Assembly: GCF_014903745.1 (NCBI RefSeq)
Contig: NZ_JACVXA010000036.1
Location: forward strand, 1 to 51,086
From: Mangrovicoccus algicola
GTDB lineage: Bacteria; Pseudomonadota; Alphaproteobacteria; Rhodobacterales; Rhodobacteraceae
Direction of reading: 5' to 3'
DNA: 51,086 bases
In this document: positions 50,027 through 51,086 of the stretch, one piece after another
Position numbering within the stretch: the stretch's first letter is position 1
How the letters are laid out: each line of letters starts with the position of its first letter
Program-made: the position numbers and the translations under genes
Notes under the pieces: model-generated
What the model saw: the letters and a program-made list of their open reading frames with translations, nothing else
What the model was told of the DNA's origin: nothing
Databases searched by the model: none

Positions 50027-50634
50027 GGATCGGGCACCGGCGCGTCGGGATCGAACCGCGCCGGACGGGCCAGCGCCTCTGACAGCAGCCTGCGATAGTC
50101 GCGTCGCGGGATTTCCTGGGCCCCGAGGCTGCGCAGATGCGGCGTCACGAACTGCGTGTCGAACAGCGCGAATCCCTGGGCCCGCAGGCGGTCCACCAGG
50201 TAGACCAGCGCCACTTTCGACGCGTCGGTGCGGCGCGAGAACATGCTTTCGCCGAAGAACGCCCCGCCAAGCGCCACGCCATAGACCCCGCCCGCAAGAT
50301 CCCCGTCCTGCCACAGCTCGATCGAATGGCCGAAGCCCATCGCGTGCAATTCGCAGTACAGCTCGAAGATCCCCGCGTTGATCCAGGTTTCCTCCCGCGC
50401 CGCGCAGGCGGACAGCACCCCGGCGAAATCGCGGTCGAAGCTGACCTGGAACTCCGCCCGGCGGATGCGGCGCGCCAGCGACCGCGAGACATGGAACCCC
50501 GCAAGCGGCAGGATCCCGCGGCGGCGCGGATCGACCCAGAAAATCTCGGGGTCGTCGCGGCTTTCGGCCATCGGGAAGACGCCCATCGCATAGGCGCGCA
50601 GCAGGATATCGGGTGTCAGATGCAGGCTGTCCAT
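49990..50634 (-). CDS. aat: Leucyl/phenylalanyl-tRNA-protein transferase
   Basis: This 214-residue enzyme attaches Leu or Phe to N-terminal Arg/Lys of proteins for N-end rule degradation by ClpS/ClpAP. Landmarks are [74 protein letters not shown] and [20 protein letters not shown]. Length is slightly short but complete. The 3' end overlaps the end of the DUF2155 gene by 37 bases. Confidence 0.96.
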   Translation of the reverse strand: MDSLHLTPDILLRAYAMGVFPMAESRDDPEIFWVDPRRRGILPLAGFHVSRSLARRIRRAEFQVSFDRDFAGVLSACAAREETWINAGIFELYCELHAMGFGHSIELWQDGDLAGGVYGVALGGAFFGESMFSRRTDASKVALVYLVDRLRAQGFALFDTQFVTPHLRSLGAQEIPRRDYRRLLSEALARPARFDPDAPVPDPQLVLQRISQTS

Positions 50635-50828
50635 GATCGTCGGCGGCCCCCCGTCGGGGCACCCCGCCAGTCAAGCGCAAAGCCCCGCCGGAGGCCAGAG
50701 CCTTTCTGGCCGCCCGCGACTCGGCCCGGCCGCGCGGCGCGGTCAAATTCGCGTCAGCACGCGCCGCAGACCGCGGATCGGGGGAAAAACCGGCCCGCGG
50801 AGGCGGGCTGCTGCGGCAAAGCTGCGCA

Positions 50829-50864
50829 GGAAAGCTTTCCACCGCCGGAAACCTGCCATATATG
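50829..50864 (+). promoter_or_regulatory. Candidate accB promoter with a perfect 12-bp palindrome
   Basis: TTTCCA (50836-50841) and TATATG (50859-50864) are 17 bases apart, about 65 bases before accB. The perfect palindrome GGAAAGCTTTCC (50829-50840) covers the -35 box, where a repressor could block RNA polymerase. The rest of the 296-base gap 50635-50930 shows no gene. Confidence 0.4.
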
Positions 50865-50930
50865 ACCGGGCCAAGACGGGTGATCAGGCAGTCAAGTCTG
50901 GCCCCAGGTTTGGATCGAGACGAGGCACGC

Positions 50931-51086
50931 ATGACCGACAATCCGCACGGCGCCGATGTGGCGTTTATCGAGGCTCTGGCAAAGCTGTTGCGGGAGAACG
51001 ACCTGAGCGACCTGGAGGTCAAGCGCGAATATGCCGAGGATGACAGCCTGACCGTCCGCGTCAGCCGCACCCTGGCCGCCGCGCCC
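50931..51086 (+). CDS. accB: Biotin carboxyl carrier protein of acetyl-CoA carboxylase (5' part only)
   Basis: The first 52 codons are inside the window: MTDNPHGADVAFIEALAKLL, then RENDLSDLEVKREYAEDDSL and TVRVSRTLAAAP, which is the usual AccB N-terminus before the biotinyl domain. The biotin-carrying MKM motif lies beyond the edge. accC would be expected next. In many relatives aat, accC and accB share one strand; here aat points the other way. Confidence 0.88.
   Translation, partial: MTDNPHGADVAFIEALAKLLRENDLSDLEVKREYAEDDSLTVRVSRTLAAAP

Overview
The window is about 51 kb of GC-rich, densely coding chromosome from an alphaproteobacterium, most likely a Rhodobacteraceae/Paracoccaceae member such as Paracoccus. 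The evidence is the NDUFA12 - MlaD-like - DUF2155 block, the HIG1-like protein / PduO-type adenosyltransferase / etfBA block, a MutL that carries its own endonuclease motif, a DUF1127 protein, and many stop/start overlaps of the ATGA, GTGA or TGATG type. I see no insertion sequence, prophage, CRISPR array, rRNA operon or replication origin.

Layout. (1) 1-4.7 kb, minus strand: a polar amino-acid ABC uptake operon (binding protein, two permeases, ATPase) ending in a HutC-like GntR regulator and a LysR regulator cut by the window edge. A HutC-type palindrome overlaps the probable promoter, and a strong stem-loop separates the binding-protein gene from the permeases. (2) 4.8-9.4 kb: a membrane protein of unknown function, a 41-residue protein, the HIG1-like/PduO/ETF block, and an outer-membrane barrel that resembles PagL but seems to lack the catalytic pair. 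(3) 9.4-19.2 kb: rmuC-mutL, a thioesterase, a YggT protein, fadH, a LysR gene behind an AT-rich intergenic region, and an operon of a CinA-type protein, an acetyltransferase and an OmpA-like protein. (4) 19.2-20.8 kb: a lower-GC orphan gene for a 452-residue protein beside a hairpin-rich spacer. (5) 20.9-26.4 kb: dapE-acetyltransferase, pyrB with a coupled 32-residue membrane microprotein and a DMT exporter, a YdcH protein and an aldo/keto reductase. (6) 26.4-30.9 kb: twin hairpins with identical loops, small membrane proteins, DUF3775, DUF1127, a 30-residue microprotein, an FMN-dependent lactate dehydrogenase and a PQQ-type sugar dehydrogenase. (7) 31-45 kb: rlmJ, then an exopolysaccharide/capsule locus (glycosyltransferases, a KpsM/KpsE/KpsT-type export system, a sugar epimerase, an initiating sugar transferase, a CapD-like dehydratase, and YjbH/YjbF-like proteins). 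(8) 45-51 kb: amn, an HU-like protein, N-formylglutamate amidohydrolase, tRNA-Val(GAC), rpmJ, NDUFA12, an MlaD-like protein, DUF2155, aat and the start of accB.

How the genes work together. The polysaccharide locus is the largest functional unit. CapD-like and NAD-epimerase proteins make sugars, the polyprenyl-phosphate sugar transferase starts the chain, the glycosyltransferases extend it, the ABC pair with the KpsE-like protein exports it, and YjbF/YjbH act at the outer membrane. The most unusual signals are the twin hairpins at 26374-26460, which share one 8-base anti-Shine-Dalgarno-like loop (compare the CcsR or cuckoo sRNAs of Rhodobacter), the putative HutC operator, the candidate pseudo-PagL, the lower-GC 452-residue orphan and several coupled microproteins.
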